Shown here: positions 17,885 through 26,672 of the stretch, piece after piece
Layout: each line of letters starts with the position of its first letter
How positions within the stretch are numbered: position 1 is the stretch's first letter
Assembly: GCA_964494205.1 (NCBI GenBank)
Contig: CAZBRD010000008.1
Coordinates: 162,190-226,189 of the forward strand
Length of the DNA stretch: 64,000 nucleotides
Reading direction: 5' to 3'
Origin: JBBTCX01 sp964494205
GTDB taxonomy: Bacteria; Planctomycetota; Phycisphaerae; UBA1845
Program-made: the position numbers and the translations under genes
The notes under the pieces: model-generated
What the model was told of the DNA's origin: nothing
The model's input: the letters and a program-made list of their open reading frames with translations, nothing else
The model's database searches: none

Positions 17885-18949
17885 ATGACCCGAACTGAGC
17901 TTCATACCATTCCGAGTGACCTCGCACGGTACTCTCGACAGATTCTGTTCGAGTCCATTGGCCTTGAAGGTCAACAGAAACTAAGCACGTCGCGCGTGGT
18001 CCTCTTCGGATGCGGCGCGCTGGGCACCGTGCTGGCAAACACGCTCGCACGAGCGGGCATTGGGCACATCCGCATATGCGATCGCGACTACATCGAGTTC
18101 GACAACCTGCAACGACAGGTCCTCTTCGACGAAGAAGACATCGCCGCCGGTCTGCCCAAGGCAGTGGCTGCAGCTAGAAAACTACGAAAAATCAACTCCG
18201 CCATCGAAATCGAAGCTGAAGTCCTCGACGTCAACCACACCAACATCGAACGCCTTTCTAATGGCGCGCAAGTGCTGCTCGATGGCACAGACAACTTCGA
18301 AACAAGATTCCTCATCAATGACTTCGCGGTGAAAACGCGAACGCCGTGGGTCTACGGCGCGGTGATTGGCTCGACCGGTTTGTGCATGCCGATCATCCCG
18401 TTCGACACGCCGTGCCTGCGCTGCGTGTTTGAGGAAGCGCCGCCGCCGGAAATGAACCCAACCTGCGATACTGCCGGTGTTCTCGGCTCCGTCGTCAACA
18501 TCGTCGCGAGCCTGCAAGCGATCGAAGTCGTCAAACTGTTGATCGGCGCGAAGGACTCCATCAATCGCCACCTCGTCAACATCGACGTGTGGACGGGCCA
18601 CTTCGCGAATCTGAACGTGCAATCGTCCTACGATCAGGGCAATTGCCCATGCTGCAAGCGCGGTGAATTTCCCTATCTGAGCGGCCAAATGACCAGCTCA
18701 ACGACCACGCTCTGCGGACGCGATGCCGTGCAAGTGAACGCTGCAGGGGGCCGCAAAGTGGACTTCGCAATGATCGCAGAAAAAATCAAGGGCGTCGCCA
18801 AGGGCAACGTCTCGCACAATCGGTTCATGCTGAAAGCCAAGATCGATGAACATGACTTAACGCTCTTCGCCGATGGCCGTGCAATCATTCGCGGCACCAA
18901 GGATCCGGACAAAGCCCGCACGTTTTACGCCAAATATGTAGGCGCATAG
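17885..18949 (+). CDS. ThiF/MoeB/HesA-type adenylyltransferase (E1-like)
   Basis: 354 residues. The family start RYSRQILFESIGLEGQQKL is followed by the nucleotide loop LFGCGALGTVLANTLARAG and DRDYIEFDNLQRQ, all hallmarks of enzymes that adenylate the C-terminal Gly-Gly of a ThiS, MoaD or similar sulfur carrier. Two CxxC pairs (CLRC and CPCC) probably bind zinc, and NPTCDTAGVLG matches the MoeB/ThiF region. The last ~95 residues (CGRDAVQV ... LTLFADGRAIIRGT) are an extra domain seen in some bacterial ThiF-family proteins. No carrier protein gene is adjacent, so thiamine, molybdopterin or another pathway cannot be chosen. Confidence 0.9.
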   Translation: MTRTELHTIPSDLARYSRQILFESIGLEGQQKLSTSRVVLFGCGALGTVLANTLARAGIGHIRICDRDYIEFDNLQRQVLFDEEDIAAGLPKAVAAARKLRKINSAIEIEAEVLDVNHTNIERLSNGAQVLLDGTDNFETRFLINDFAVKTRTPWVYGAVIGSTGLCMPIIPFDTPCLRCVFEEAPPPEMNPTCDTAGVLGSVVNIVASLQAIEVVKLLIGAKDSINRHLVNIDVWTGHFANLNVQSSYDQGNCPCCKRGEFPYLSGQMTSSTTTLCGRDAVQVNAAGGRKVDFAMIAEKIKGVAKGNVSHNRFMLKAKIDEHDLTLFADGRAIIRGTKDPDKARTFYAKYVGA

Positions 18950-18976
18950 ATGTAGAGTACAAATCGAAGCATGTGG

Positions 18977-18995
18977 GACCGGTTTCTAACCGGTC
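18977..18995. repeat. Short palindrome, probable dispersed repeat
   Basis: GACCGGTT - TCT - AACCGGTC, a perfect 8-bp stem, sits just upstream of the small membrane protein gene. A single copy is present here; the shape is that of a dispersed palindromic repeat. Confidence 0.5.
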
Positions 18996-19008
18996 AATTT
19001 GCGGGCTT

Positions 19009-19317
19009 ATGTTTGAAACCGCCAATTACATCGAAGCAGGTCTGTGGATCTCGATGGGCCTCGGGTTCACCTTGTTCGGCCTGTTCCGAAAGATCCCGCT
19101 CAAACAACGTTGGCTCGTCATCGCGGTCACTCTCATTCTGTTCGGCGTCTCTGACATCATCGAAACGCGCACCGGCGCGTGGTGGAAACCCTGGTGGCTG
19201 TTCGTTTGGAAAGCACTTTGCGTGCTCGTTCTGGCTGTTTGTGTAATTCAACATTATTCTCAGCGACGAAAGAACGGATCGATGAACCCGACGAATCACA
19301 AGGGTGATCAGCCATGA
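19009..19317 (+). CDS. Small three-helix membrane protein
   Basis: 102 residues from the ATG at 19009. Three hydrophobic helices (AGLWISMGLGFTLFGLF, WLVIAVTLILFGVSDII, WLFVWKALCVLVLAVCVI) with short polar loops and a charged tail. No family recognised. Its stop overlaps the start of the LOG-family gene as ATGA, so the two are probably translated together. An earlier ATG would read through the palindrome and adds no plausible sequence. Confidence 0.65.
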   Translation: MFETANYIEAGLWISMGLGFTLFGLFRKIPLKQRWLVIAVTLILFGVSDIIETRTGAWWKPWWLFVWKALCVLVLAVCVIQHYSQRRKNGSMNPTNHKGDQP

Positions 19318-19895
19318 AATCAGTTTGCGTTTTTTGCGGTTCGAATGTCGGCTCAGATCCTGCGTTTGCCGACGCCGCCCGCGCGCTCGGCCAAGAACTC
19401 GTCCGTCACAACATCACACTCGTCTACGGCGGCGGCAGCGTCGGGCTCATGGGCATCATCGCGGACGCTGTTCTCTCGCTCGGCGGACGGGCGATCGGCG
19501 TCATCCCCCAATCACTGCTCGATCGCGAAGTGGGTCATCGTTCGCTGACCGAACTGCACGTCGTCTCCACCATGCACGAGCGGAAAGCCAAAATGAGCGA
19601 GCTGTCCGACGGCTTCATCGCGATGCCCGGCGGACTCGGCACGCTCGAAGAACTTTTTGAAGTCTGGACGTGGGCACAACTCGGCATCCACCGCAAGCCG
19701 ATCGGCCTGCTGAACGTGAAAGGCTACTACGATTCCCTGATCAAGTTCGTGCAGGAGTCGATCGAACGCAGATTCGTTCCGCCAACAAACCTCGACATGG
19801 TGATCACGGAAATCAGCGCGTCGGGTCTTCTGCACCAAATGGCTAACTACAATCCGCCCATCGTCGAAAAATGGCTGAGAACGAGTGAAACTTGA
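19314..19895 (+). CDS. LOG family protein (nucleoside monophosphate phosphoribohydrolase type)
   Basis: 193 residues. VCVFCGSNVG at the N-terminus, YGGGSVGLMGIIADAV, and the signature MPGGLGTLEELFEVWTWAQ mark the LOG/TIGR00730 family, which release the base from cytokinin riboside 5'-monophosphate or other nucleoside monophosphates. The PGGxGTxxE motif is the nucleotide-binding and catalytic site. The bacterial physiological substrate is often AMP-like and is not settled. Coupled to the preceding membrane protein by ATGA. Confidence 0.92.
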   Translation: MKSVCVFCGSNVGSDPAFADAARALGQELVRHNITLVYGGGSVGLMGIIADAVLSLGGRAIGVIPQSLLDREVGHRSLTELHVVSTMHERKAKMSELSDGFIAMPGGLGTLEELFEVWTWAQLGIHRKPIGLLNVKGYYDSLIKFVQESIERRFVPPTNLDMVITEISASGLLHQMANYNPPIVEKWLRTSET

Positions 19896-19970
19896 TGCGG
19901 ACAGTACTGCCAACATAGGCCTACTCTTTCCCATAAACGCCGTCACCGATTTCGGATAAAATCGTTTGCC

Positions 19971-21101
19971 ATGATCTACCTCGACCAGGCAGCCACCAGT
20001 TGGCCGAAACCGCAACGCGTACTCGACGCGATGACAGCCTGCATGACCGAGGGCGTTGGCAACCCCAGCCGCGCGGGGCACGCGCTTTCCGTTCGCGCGG
20101 AGAGGATCGTCAACGACGCCCGCGTCGCGCTCGTGCGATTGTTTCGCGTGAATGATCCCGATCGCATCATCCACTGCTTCAACTGCACCGATGCTTTGAA
20201 TATCGCAATCAAGGGCGTGCTGACGGAAGGCGACCACGTCATCACCAGCGTGATCGAGCACAACAGCGTGAATCGTCCCCTGCAACGACTCGCAGACGAC
20301 GGCATCATCACGCTGACGTGGCTGCCGATCGGTGACGACGGACGTGTCGACCCGTCAGCCGTGCAAGAGGCGATCACGCCCAAGACGCGACTCATCGCCA
20401 TCACCCACGCCAGCAACGTGACCGGCATCATTCAACCGATCAAGGAAATCGGACGCATAGCACGCGCGCACGATTTGCACTTTCTGGTGGACGCCGCGCA
20501 GACGGCCGGCGTTCTTGACATCGACGTCGTGAAACTCGACATCGACTTACTGGCCTTCTCAGGGCACAAGTCACTCTTGGGTCCGACAGGTACCGGCGGC
20601 CTATACGTCAGCCCGCGAGTTTCTCTGCGCGCCTGGCGCGAAGGAGGCACTGGCGGCGACTCGACGCTTCCCACACAGCCGCTCGAACTGCCGACAGCGT
20701 TGGAGGCAGGCACACCGAACACCATCGGCTTGGCGGGGTTGACCGCGGGTGTGCAAGGTTTGGATACACACCAGGCATTGTTGCATGAACGAACGCTGGT
20801 TCGCCGATTCATTGGAGCCATCCAAGATCACCCACGCGTTCACATTGTCGGAAACGCCGCCGTTGATGTTCGCACCGGCGTAGTGCCAATTAATGTCACC
20901 GGCATCGCACCAGCCGACGTGGCTGCAATCTTGGACGAGAGTTTCAACATCGCCGTGCGTCCGGGTTTGCATTGTGCCCCGTACGCACACAAATCGCTGG
21001 GCACCTTTCCCGACGGGGCGATCAGGGTCTCAGTCGGGGCGAGCAATTCCGCAGATGAAATCGATCAACTGGTCGATGCGTTGCAGCAGATCGCAACATA
21101 G
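19971..21101 (+). CDS. Aminotransferase class V, cysteine desulfurase-like
   Basis: 376 residues. PLP enzyme of the NifS/SufS superfamily: MIYLDQAATSWPKP opens the protein, His97 (VIEHNSV) stacks on PLP, Asp174 (LVDAAQTAG) binds the pyridine nitrogen and Lys200 (FSGHKSLLGP) forms the Schiff base. Cys335 in RPGLHCAPYAH occupies the place of the active-site cysteine of the SufS-like group. Likely reaction: sulfur release from cysteine or a related lyase activity. It differs from the second class V enzyme at 47239-48354. No suf genes adjoin it. Confidence 0.88.
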   Translation: MIYLDQAATSWPKPQRVLDAMTACMTEGVGNPSRAGHALSVRAERIVNDARVALVRLFRVNDPDRIIHCFNCTDALNIAIKGVLTEGDHVITSVIEHNSVNRPLQRLADDGIITLTWLPIGDDGRVDPSAVQEAITPKTRLIAITHASNVTGIIQPIKEIGRIARAHDLHFLVDAAQTAGVLDIDVVKLDIDLLAFSGHKSLLGPTGTGGLYVSPRVSLRAWREGGTGGDSTLPTQPLELPTALEAGTPNTIGLAGLTAGVQGLDTHQALLHERTLVRRFIGAIQDHPRVHIVGNAAVDVRTGVVPINVTGIAPADVAAILDESFNIAVRPGLHCAPYAHKSLGTFPDGAIRVSVGASNSADEIDQLVDALQQIAT

Positions 21102-21207
21102 CAGGCGTTGTTTCACGGCGTTCAGGGAGTTTCAGTCTTCCCGCAGTCAAAAAGCGACAATTCCAATACAATTGACAGCCCCCACTCACGCTCCGACCAT
21201 ATCCGGC

Positions 21208-23118
21208 ATGAATGCAGCCCCAAATTCTGCGAGACGAAACAAGCACCTTCGCCGTTCTTGCCTTCCCATGCCCGGACTCCGCACCGGAACATCCGCATGC
21301 AACTGGAAACCCAGCGGCACGTTGCGCGCAGCCGTCTTTCTATTCGCGATGATCGCCGCATTGACCGGCGTGTGGGGCGGACCTGCCCTGGGGGATCATG
21401 AAGCCCTCGTCGCGCAGGTCGCCCGCAACATGCGCGTCACCGGCGATTGGGTCGTACCGCAATTCCTCGAAACCAAGTTCGTTCGCAAATCGCCTGCCCC
21501 CTATTGGATGGTCGCGGGCGCGTCGTATCTTTTCCCCAACGATCCCGTGACCGGTTTCCCAGTAACACCGACAGCCGCACGAGTCCCCTCCGCGCTGTGT
21601 TCGTTTCTGACGATCCTGCTTTTGTGGCGACTCGCATCCAGCATGTTCGGCGCGCGCGTGGGAATCGTCACCGCCGTCGTCGCGAGTTCGAGCATCGCCC
21701 TTCTTCTCTACGGCCCCAACGCAACCGCAGAGATGCCGCTCGCCTTTGGCTGTACGTGGGCGTATTTCCATTTCTGGTTTGCGATGATCGCGCGCACGGG
21801 GTGGCGACGCTTTGGGCAGATGATGTTGTTCTACGTCGCGCTCGGTTTCGCGATGCTGGCCAAGGGACCCGCACCCGTCGCACTCGTCGGATTCCCGCTG
21901 GCGTTCTGGTGGTTCACGCAACGCCCCGCGCGAATCCTCTCGCGTCGTGGTTTCGCGAATTGGCCGATGGCGTTGGCCAGCTTCGTCCGCGATCTCTGGC
22001 CGCGATTCCGCGACACGTTCACGCAGCTCTGGTTTATCCCCGGCATGATCCTTTTCGCCTCGACCTTTGTGCCGTGGATGCTCGCCGTCGGTGAACGCCA
22101 CCCCAACGCGTGGGACGTCTGGAACTGGCAGTATGTGCAGCGGGCCGAAGGTGACTTTCCCGACACACGACATCGTGGACTTTTCTATTACCCACCGATC
22201 CTCGCTGGGCTCGTTCTGCCGTGGACAATCTTCATCGTAGAGGCAGCCATATCACCGTGGGTTCGTCGACACGCGCGACTCCAACGCGGCCTATACTACG
22301 CAGGCGTGTGGATGCTCATGGGCACGTTCGCGATGGCCATGATGGAGTTTAAGAAACCGTATTACATACTGGCAGCCGTTCCCGGATTGATCCTGCTCGT
22401 GGGCGTCGCAGCCGAACAATTCTATCGGCGTATCACTCAATCAGCGGCTTTATGGACGGATTTCGCAGGAATCAGCATCGCACTCGTTGGCTTGGTTGTC
22501 GCAGCCGGCATGTCGATGTATGGCGACGGTGAAACGATTCCGCCGGGACTGGGACCGGTCGGCATCGCCATACTCGCCGCCTTCGCGATCGCGGCATACC
22601 TCTATCGAGCAGACAAGAAATGGGCTTCGTTCGCGGTGACAGCGCTTGTCACCGTCACCGCATTCCACACCGTCTGGCACGTACATGGCCACGCGATCGA
22701 CAACATCGACAAGGTCGCGGAGCTGGCGAAAGAACTCGACAAGATTGGCGTCCCCAAAGACGCAACCGTTCTCTGGGCAGATCGTCGACCCGATGCGCGA
22801 CTCGGCTTTTACTTCAACCGCAAAGCCGACCACATGCTCGACCCGAATGACATCGTGAAGAAAGTCCCGGACCGCGAGAAGGTCGGCAAGACCGCGCTCG
22901 AAATCATCGCCGCAACTCACGGCAAGGAATTGCTGCAAGGTTCCAAACCGGTTTACCTCATCGTGCGACGTCGCAGCTACGATCGCTGGAAGGATCACTT
23001 GCCCGACGGTTGCGAAATCGTCGGCAGCGTGGCTGACGCACCAACGCCGAATGAACGAGACTGGTTGCTGCTCAGCAACGTAAACAATCTGAAAAGCGAG
23101 AAGCACGCCGGGATCTGA
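21208..23118 (+). CDS. ArnT-like membrane glycosyltransferase (GT83/PMT type)
   Basis: 636 residues from the ATG at 21208; the frame is open further upstream but that part lies inside the desulfurase-like gene. After a first helix, GPALGDHEALVAQVARNM carries the acidic loop (DHE) typical of lipid-phosphate-sugar-dependent enzymes, and WVVPQFLETKFVRKSPAPYWM matches the ArnT/PMT pattern in which a substrate loop is followed by KPPLxYW. Around eleven helices follow, then a soluble C-terminal domain from about residue 490. Probably transfers a sugar from an undecaprenyl carrier to lipid A or a surface glycan in the cytoplasmic membrane. The donor is unknown. Confidence 0.85.
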   Translation: MNAAPNSARRNKHLRRSCLPMPGLRTGTSACNWKPSGTLRAAVFLFAMIAALTGVWGGPALGDHEALVAQVARNMRVTGDWVVPQFLETKFVRKSPAPYWMVAGASYLFPNDPVTGFPVTPTAARVPSALCSFLTILLLWRLASSMFGARVGIVTAVVASSSIALLLYGPNATAEMPLAFGCTWAYFHFWFAMIARTGWRRFGQMMLFYVALGFAMLAKGPAPVALVGFPLAFWWFTQRPARILSRRGFANWPMALASFVRDLWPRFRDTFTQLWFIPGMILFASTFVPWMLAVGERHPNAWDVWNWQYVQRAEGDFPDTRHRGLFYYPPILAGLVLPWTIFIVEAAISPWVRRHARLQRGLYYAGVWMLMGTFAMAMMEFKKPYYILAAVPGLILLVGVAAEQFYRRITQSAALWTDFAGISIALVGLVVAAGMSMYGDGETIPPGLGPVGIAILAAFAIAAYLYRADKKWASFAVTALVTVTAFHTVWHVHGHAIDNIDKVAELAKELDKIGVPKDATVLWADRRPDARLGFYFNRKADHMLDPNDIVKKVPDREKVGKTALEIIAATHGKELLQGSKPVYLIVRRRSYDRWKDHLPDGCEIVGSVADAPTPNERDWLLLSNVNNLKSEKHAGI

Positions 23119-23184
23119 TTGAATAGGTGAGCGCTGCACGTAATGTGCTTTCAGCCATTGGGAAATCATTTTCGAGATTTGCTT

Positions 23185-23622
23185 ATGGCGACACCTAAGC
23201 AAATCCAGACCAAGTTCCGGCGTATTTGCCTGGCGCTGCCCGACGCCGTCGAAACGATCACGTGGGGCAAACCCCACTACCGCGTGGCTGAGAAAATCTT
23301 CGCCGGATACGGCGATGAAAATGGTGTCGCGACGATTGGATTCAAGCTGCGAAAGGAACACGCGGCGGAAGTCGTTAAGCGCGCCGGATTCTCTCCGGCA
23401 CCGTACGTAGGCAAACACGGGTGGGTCTCGATGGACGCAAACAAGATTGACAACTGGGACAACGTGCGTGGCTACGTGCTCGAAAGTTATTGCCTGATTG
23501 CACCGAAGAAATTGGTCGCAAAACTCGAATCAGGAACATCGCCTTCGCCCCGCGCTTCCCGATCAGACTCAAGCCGAACAACGCATAAGGCGTCAACAAA
23601 GCAAAAGGAAAAAACTAAGTAA
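23185..23622 (+). CDS. MmcQ/YjbR family protein
   Basis: 145 residues from the ATG at 23185. FRRICLALPDAVETITWGKPHYRV, GFKLRKEHAAEVV and PYVGKHGWVSMD are characteristic of the YjbR/MmcQ family, small proteins with a double-wing fold often called DNA-binding although the role is not established. The last ~30 residues are Ser/Lys rich and probably disordered. Followed 36 bases later by a VOC-family gene. Confidence 0.86.
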   Translation: MATPKQIQTKFRRICLALPDAVETITWGKPHYRVAEKIFAGYGDENGVATIGFKLRKEHAAEVVKRAGFSPAPYVGKHGWVSMDANKIDNWDNVRGYVLESYCLIAPKKLVAKLESGTSPSPRASRSDSSRTTHKASTKQKEKTK

Positions 23623-23658
23623 AACCAATTCGACCAAAACACTGTTTTGGAGCGCTCC

Positions 23659-24066
23659 ATGCCCGCCAAGCTCTTTCGCGTCATCCTTCCGGTTTCAAAC
23701 ATCGATCAGGCAGCCGGCTTTTACGAAGCGGTATTAGACACGCCGGGCATACGCGTTTCCGATGGCAGACATTACTTCCATTGCGGTGGCGTGATTCTCG
23801 CCTGTTTCGATCCCCGTGCTGACGGCGATGACTACGAGCCAAAACCGAACCCCGAGTGCCTGTATTTCGCCGTCGACAACCTCAAAACGACCTACGCCGC
23901 CTGCAAGAAGGCGGGGGCTACTTTCAATGCCGGAGATGTGCACGGCGACCCGGCCGGAGAGATTGCCACCAGACCGTGGGGCGAACGGTCGTTCTACGTG
24001 GAAGACCCATTCGGCAACAAACTGTGCTTTGTCGACCAGGCAACGACGTTTGTGGGAAAGGCCTGA
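23659..24066 (+). CDS. VOC/glyoxalase family protein
   Basis: 135 residues from the ATG at 23659 (a TTG lies 12 bases upstream). Two beta-alpha-beta-beta-beta modules typical of the vicinal-oxygen-chelate fold: KLFRVILPVSNIDQAAGFYE at the start and FYVEDPFGNKLCFVDQ near the end, where the DPxGN motif and nearby Glu are usual metal-site elements. Reaction not predictable: dioxygenase, isomerase and resistance proteins share this fold. Confidence 0.85.
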   Translation: MPAKLFRVILPVSNIDQAAGFYEAVLDTPGIRVSDGRHYFHCGGVILACFDPRADGDDYEPKPNPECLYFAVDNLKTTYAACKKAGATFNAGDVHGDPAGEIATRPWGERSFYVEDPFGNKLCFVDQATTFVGKA

Positions 24067-24180
24067 GCAAGGCGGGCATCGTGCGATTAGCACGCTCCAG
24101 ACAATTCGCACCAGAAATCATGGTAGCCATAAGGGATTGGGTTGCGGCTTCATTTCTTGGAGAGTCGAATGAACCCGGCA

Positions 24181-24210
24181 TTGACACCACCGGTAACTTA
24201 TTTCTATCTT
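24181..24210 (+). promoter_or_regulatory. cysK: Likely sigma-70-type promoter of cysK
   Basis: TTGACA (24181-24186), an 18-base spacer and TATCTT (24205-24210). Transcription would start near 24217, giving a ~50-base leader that holds the GGAG ribosome site before the cysK ATG. Confidence 0.5.
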
Positions 24211-24267
24211 GTGAATCGAATAGCGAGTAAAAAACGCGGGGAATAATGCCCGCCGGAGAACCAAATC

Positions 24268-25212
24268 ATGACGCAAGCGTTTGATGCAATAACTGGTGTC
24301 ATTGGCAAGACACCGCTTGTGAAAATCAAGAGAATCATTGATGCACCGGCCACGGTGTACGCCAAGTGCGAATTCCAGAACCCGCTGTCGAGCGTGAAGG
24401 ATCGAATCGGCCTGGCAATGATTGAAGCGGCTGAACGCGATGGGAAAGTCAATCCGCGCACGACGGTCATCGAACCGACGTCGGGTAACACGGGCATCGG
24501 CCTCGCCTTCGTCTGTGCCGCGAAGGGCTACAAACTCACGCTCACCATGCCTGAAAGCATGTCGATGGAACGTCGACTCGTGCTCAAGGCTCTTGGTGCG
24601 TCGATCGTTTTGACACCGGCGGCAGAAGGCATGAAAGGCGCGATCGCAGCCGCCGAGAAACTGGTCGCTGAAACTCCAAACTCATTCATGCCGCAGCAAT
24701 TCGATAACCCAGCCAACCCTGAAATTCATCGCAAGACAACCGCGATGGAAATCTGGAACGACACTGACGGCAAGGCTGACATTCTGATTTCCGGCATCGG
24801 CACCGGCGGTACGATCACGGGCGTCGGTGAAGTGATCAAGTCGAAGAAGCCGTCGTTCAAGTGTTACGCCATTGAACCGACAGCCTCTCCGGTCATTACC
24901 CAGAAGCGTGCCGGCCAACCGCTTCAGCCAGGTCGGCACATGATTCAGGGTATTGGGGCTGGCTTCATCCCGCGCATCCTCAATCTTGAGGTGATCGACG
25001 ACGTGATTCATGCGACAAACGAAGACGCATTCGCATGGGCAAAGCGGGCTGCGAAGGAGGAAGGTATCCTCTGCGGTATCTCATCCGGCGCCGCCCTTTT
25101 CGCAGCCGACAAGGTCGCCCGCATGCCGGAAAACAAAGGCAAGGTCATCGTGGTGGTCCTGCCGAGTGCCGGCGAGCGTTACCTTTCGACCCCGTTATTC
25201 GCGGAGGCATAA
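24268..25212 (+). CDS. cysK: Cysteine synthase A (O-acetylserine sulfhydrylase)
   Basis: 314 residues. Makes cysteine from O-acetylserine and sulfide. Lys44 in LSSVKDRIG carries PLP, PTSGNTGIG (70-78) is the substrate-binding loop, GIGTGGTITG binds the phosphate and GISSGAALF closes the site. ATG at 24268 with a GGAG site nearby and a good promoter upstream. Stands alone; no cysE visible. Cystathionine beta-synthase is less likely because the protein lacks the C-terminal regulatory domains. Confidence 0.96.
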   Translation: MTQAFDAITGVIGKTPLVKIKRIIDAPATVYAKCEFQNPLSSVKDRIGLAMIEAAERDGKVNPRTTVIEPTSGNTGIGLAFVCAAKGYKLTLTMPESMSMERRLVLKALGASIVLTPAAEGMKGAIAAAEKLVAETPNSFMPQQFDNPANPEIHRKTTAMEIWNDTDGKADILISGIGTGGTITGVGEVIKSKKPSFKCYAIEPTASPVITQKRAGQPLQPGRHMIQGIGAGFIPRILNLEVIDDVIHATNEDAFAWAKRAAKEEGILCGISSGAALFAADKVARMPENKGKVIVVVLPSAGERYLSTPLFAEA

Positions 25213-25649
25213 GAAAAAACCACTACCTTCTGAATTCCAGACAATTTTCGTCCGAAGACTTGAAAGGACACCTTGGAATTGTAGATACTTGTCAGGGTAA
25301 GGTATCAGGGGGTTTGCACTGACCGATTTCGTTTGATTTATATACTCCGGTCATCCCCAAGAATCGTAATAGCCATTTTTCGCTTATTTCGGTTTCCGTC
25401 AGTGCGTCATCTCCTCACCTGACAGGTCGGTTCGTTCCGACTGTCGCTTTCTGGACATTCAGACGGTTTTCAATCGGATCCCAAGCCGAGCACGGCTGCA
25501 CGCGCGCAGGCTGCTTATTAGCTGCATGTCGTGGTGGCACGTAGCAACGCCATTGGGAACTCGATTTGGCAATCTATTCGGCGGTTCCACCATGCCAATA
25601 ATTACATGTGGGACCATTCCGCCTTTGAACCTGCGAGGTTCGGTTCGAA
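25213..25649. other. Intergenic region of 437 bases without a recognised gene
   Basis: Between cysK and the first protein kinase gene. I see no convincing open frame, RNA gene or strong terminator. It includes AT-rich segments near 25320-25400 that could hold the kinase promoter, but no pair of -35/-10 boxes stands out. Confidence 0.5.
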
Positions 25650-26621
25650 ATGTCGGTTGATATTCCAAACTACCGGATCGTGGAAAAACTCGGCGTCGGG
25701 GCCGAGACACGCGTCTACCGCGCGCGGTGCATGCGGACTGGCAAGGACTATACAGTCAAGGTCGTTAAGATCAGCAAACCGGAAGACGCCACTTACATCG
25801 ACCTGATGAAGTCTGAGCATATGATCGGCTCAGCCATCGACCACCCGGCCGTCAGAAAAATCTACGAACTTCGATACATCCGCCAGCGGCTTCGAGTGCG
25901 CGGCGCGATCCTTTTCATGGAATACGTTGATGGCATCACACTGTCAGACAAGGAATATCGCAAAACGCTTGATGAGACTCTTCGCATTTTCTCCGAGGTT
26001 GCCCACGGCCTGTATGCCATGCATCGTGCAGGGTTTGTCCACGCCGACCTGAAACCAAGCAATATTCTGGTAACTCGCGACGATGAGGTGAAGTTGATTG
26101 ACCTCGGCCAGAGCAGCCGAATCGGCGAAGCCAAGTTGCGCGTGCAGGGCACGATCGATTTCATTGCCCCGGAGCAGGTGCAGCGCGGCATTCTGAATGA
26201 GCGGACGGACGTTTTTGGATTGGGAGCAGCTCTGCATCGTGTGCTGACTGGAGTGGCCATCGCCACCGACATGAACCAAAAAGTGAGCGTCCACTCCCAA
26301 AGCCTTCTAGGCAAACGGGTCGAGGACCTGAAAAAGCCAACCATGCAGGAGCTTCCGATTTGCGTTTCCCGTTTGATCGATGACTGCTGCCAGACCAATC
26401 CCGCCAGCCGCCTGTCGGGAATGCCTGCGATCATTGAACGTATCGCCCTCGCCCGCACCATGCTCGCGAGAGAAATTGCCCCTACCGTGACTGGCGCGGT
26501 ACAGGCCGAAGACGAACACGGCAGTTTCGACGAGGCTGATGACGACTCATTCGATGTCGATGATTTCGATCCCTTTGAGGAAGCGATATCGATGGAGGAA
26601 GACGAACTCGATCGCCCCTGA
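25650..26621 (+). CDS. Serine/threonine protein kinase, soluble, with non-standard catalytic motifs
   Basis: 323 residues with no membrane segment. Kinase features in order: glycine loop GVGAETRVYR (15-24), ATP-binding Lys37 (YTVKVVK), helix-C Glu56, catalytic loop HADLKPSNIL (131-140), metal-binding DLG (151-153) in place of DFG, and APEQ (173-176). HRD is changed to HAD but the catalytic Asp133, Lys and Asn remain, so activity is plausible. The C-terminus is very acidic (DEADDDSFDVDDFDPFEEA). The second kinase gene begins 51 bases later; they may be co-transcribed. Confidence 0.9.
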   Translation: MSVDIPNYRIVEKLGVGAETRVYRARCMRTGKDYTVKVVKISKPEDATYIDLMKSEHMIGSAIDHPAVRKIYELRYIRQRLRVRGAILFMEYVDGITLSDKEYRKTLDETLRIFSEVAHGLYAMHRAGFVHADLKPSNILVTRDDEVKLIDLGQSSRIGEAKLRVQGTIDFIAPEQVQRGILNERTDVFGLGAALHRVLTGVAIATDMNQKVSVHSQSLLGKRVEDLKKPTMQELPICVSRLIDDCCQTNPASRLSGMPAIIERIALARTMLAREIAPTVTGAVQAEDEHGSFDEADDDSFDVDDFDPFEEAISMEEDELDRP

Positions 26622-26672
26622 TTCCCGCCTTCTCCCTATGACATTCACCCCCCGCTTCGATACGATAAGCCA

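Noticed and set aside
21340..22173. Minus-strand frame opposite the ArnT-like gene
   Set aside because: Extremely rich in Arg, Glu and Asp with no fold signature; a shadow of the membrane protein.
24067..24267. Riboswitch or T-box upstream of cysK
   Set aside because: No conserved riboswitch core or T-box sequence is visible; a plain promoter and ribosome site explain the region.
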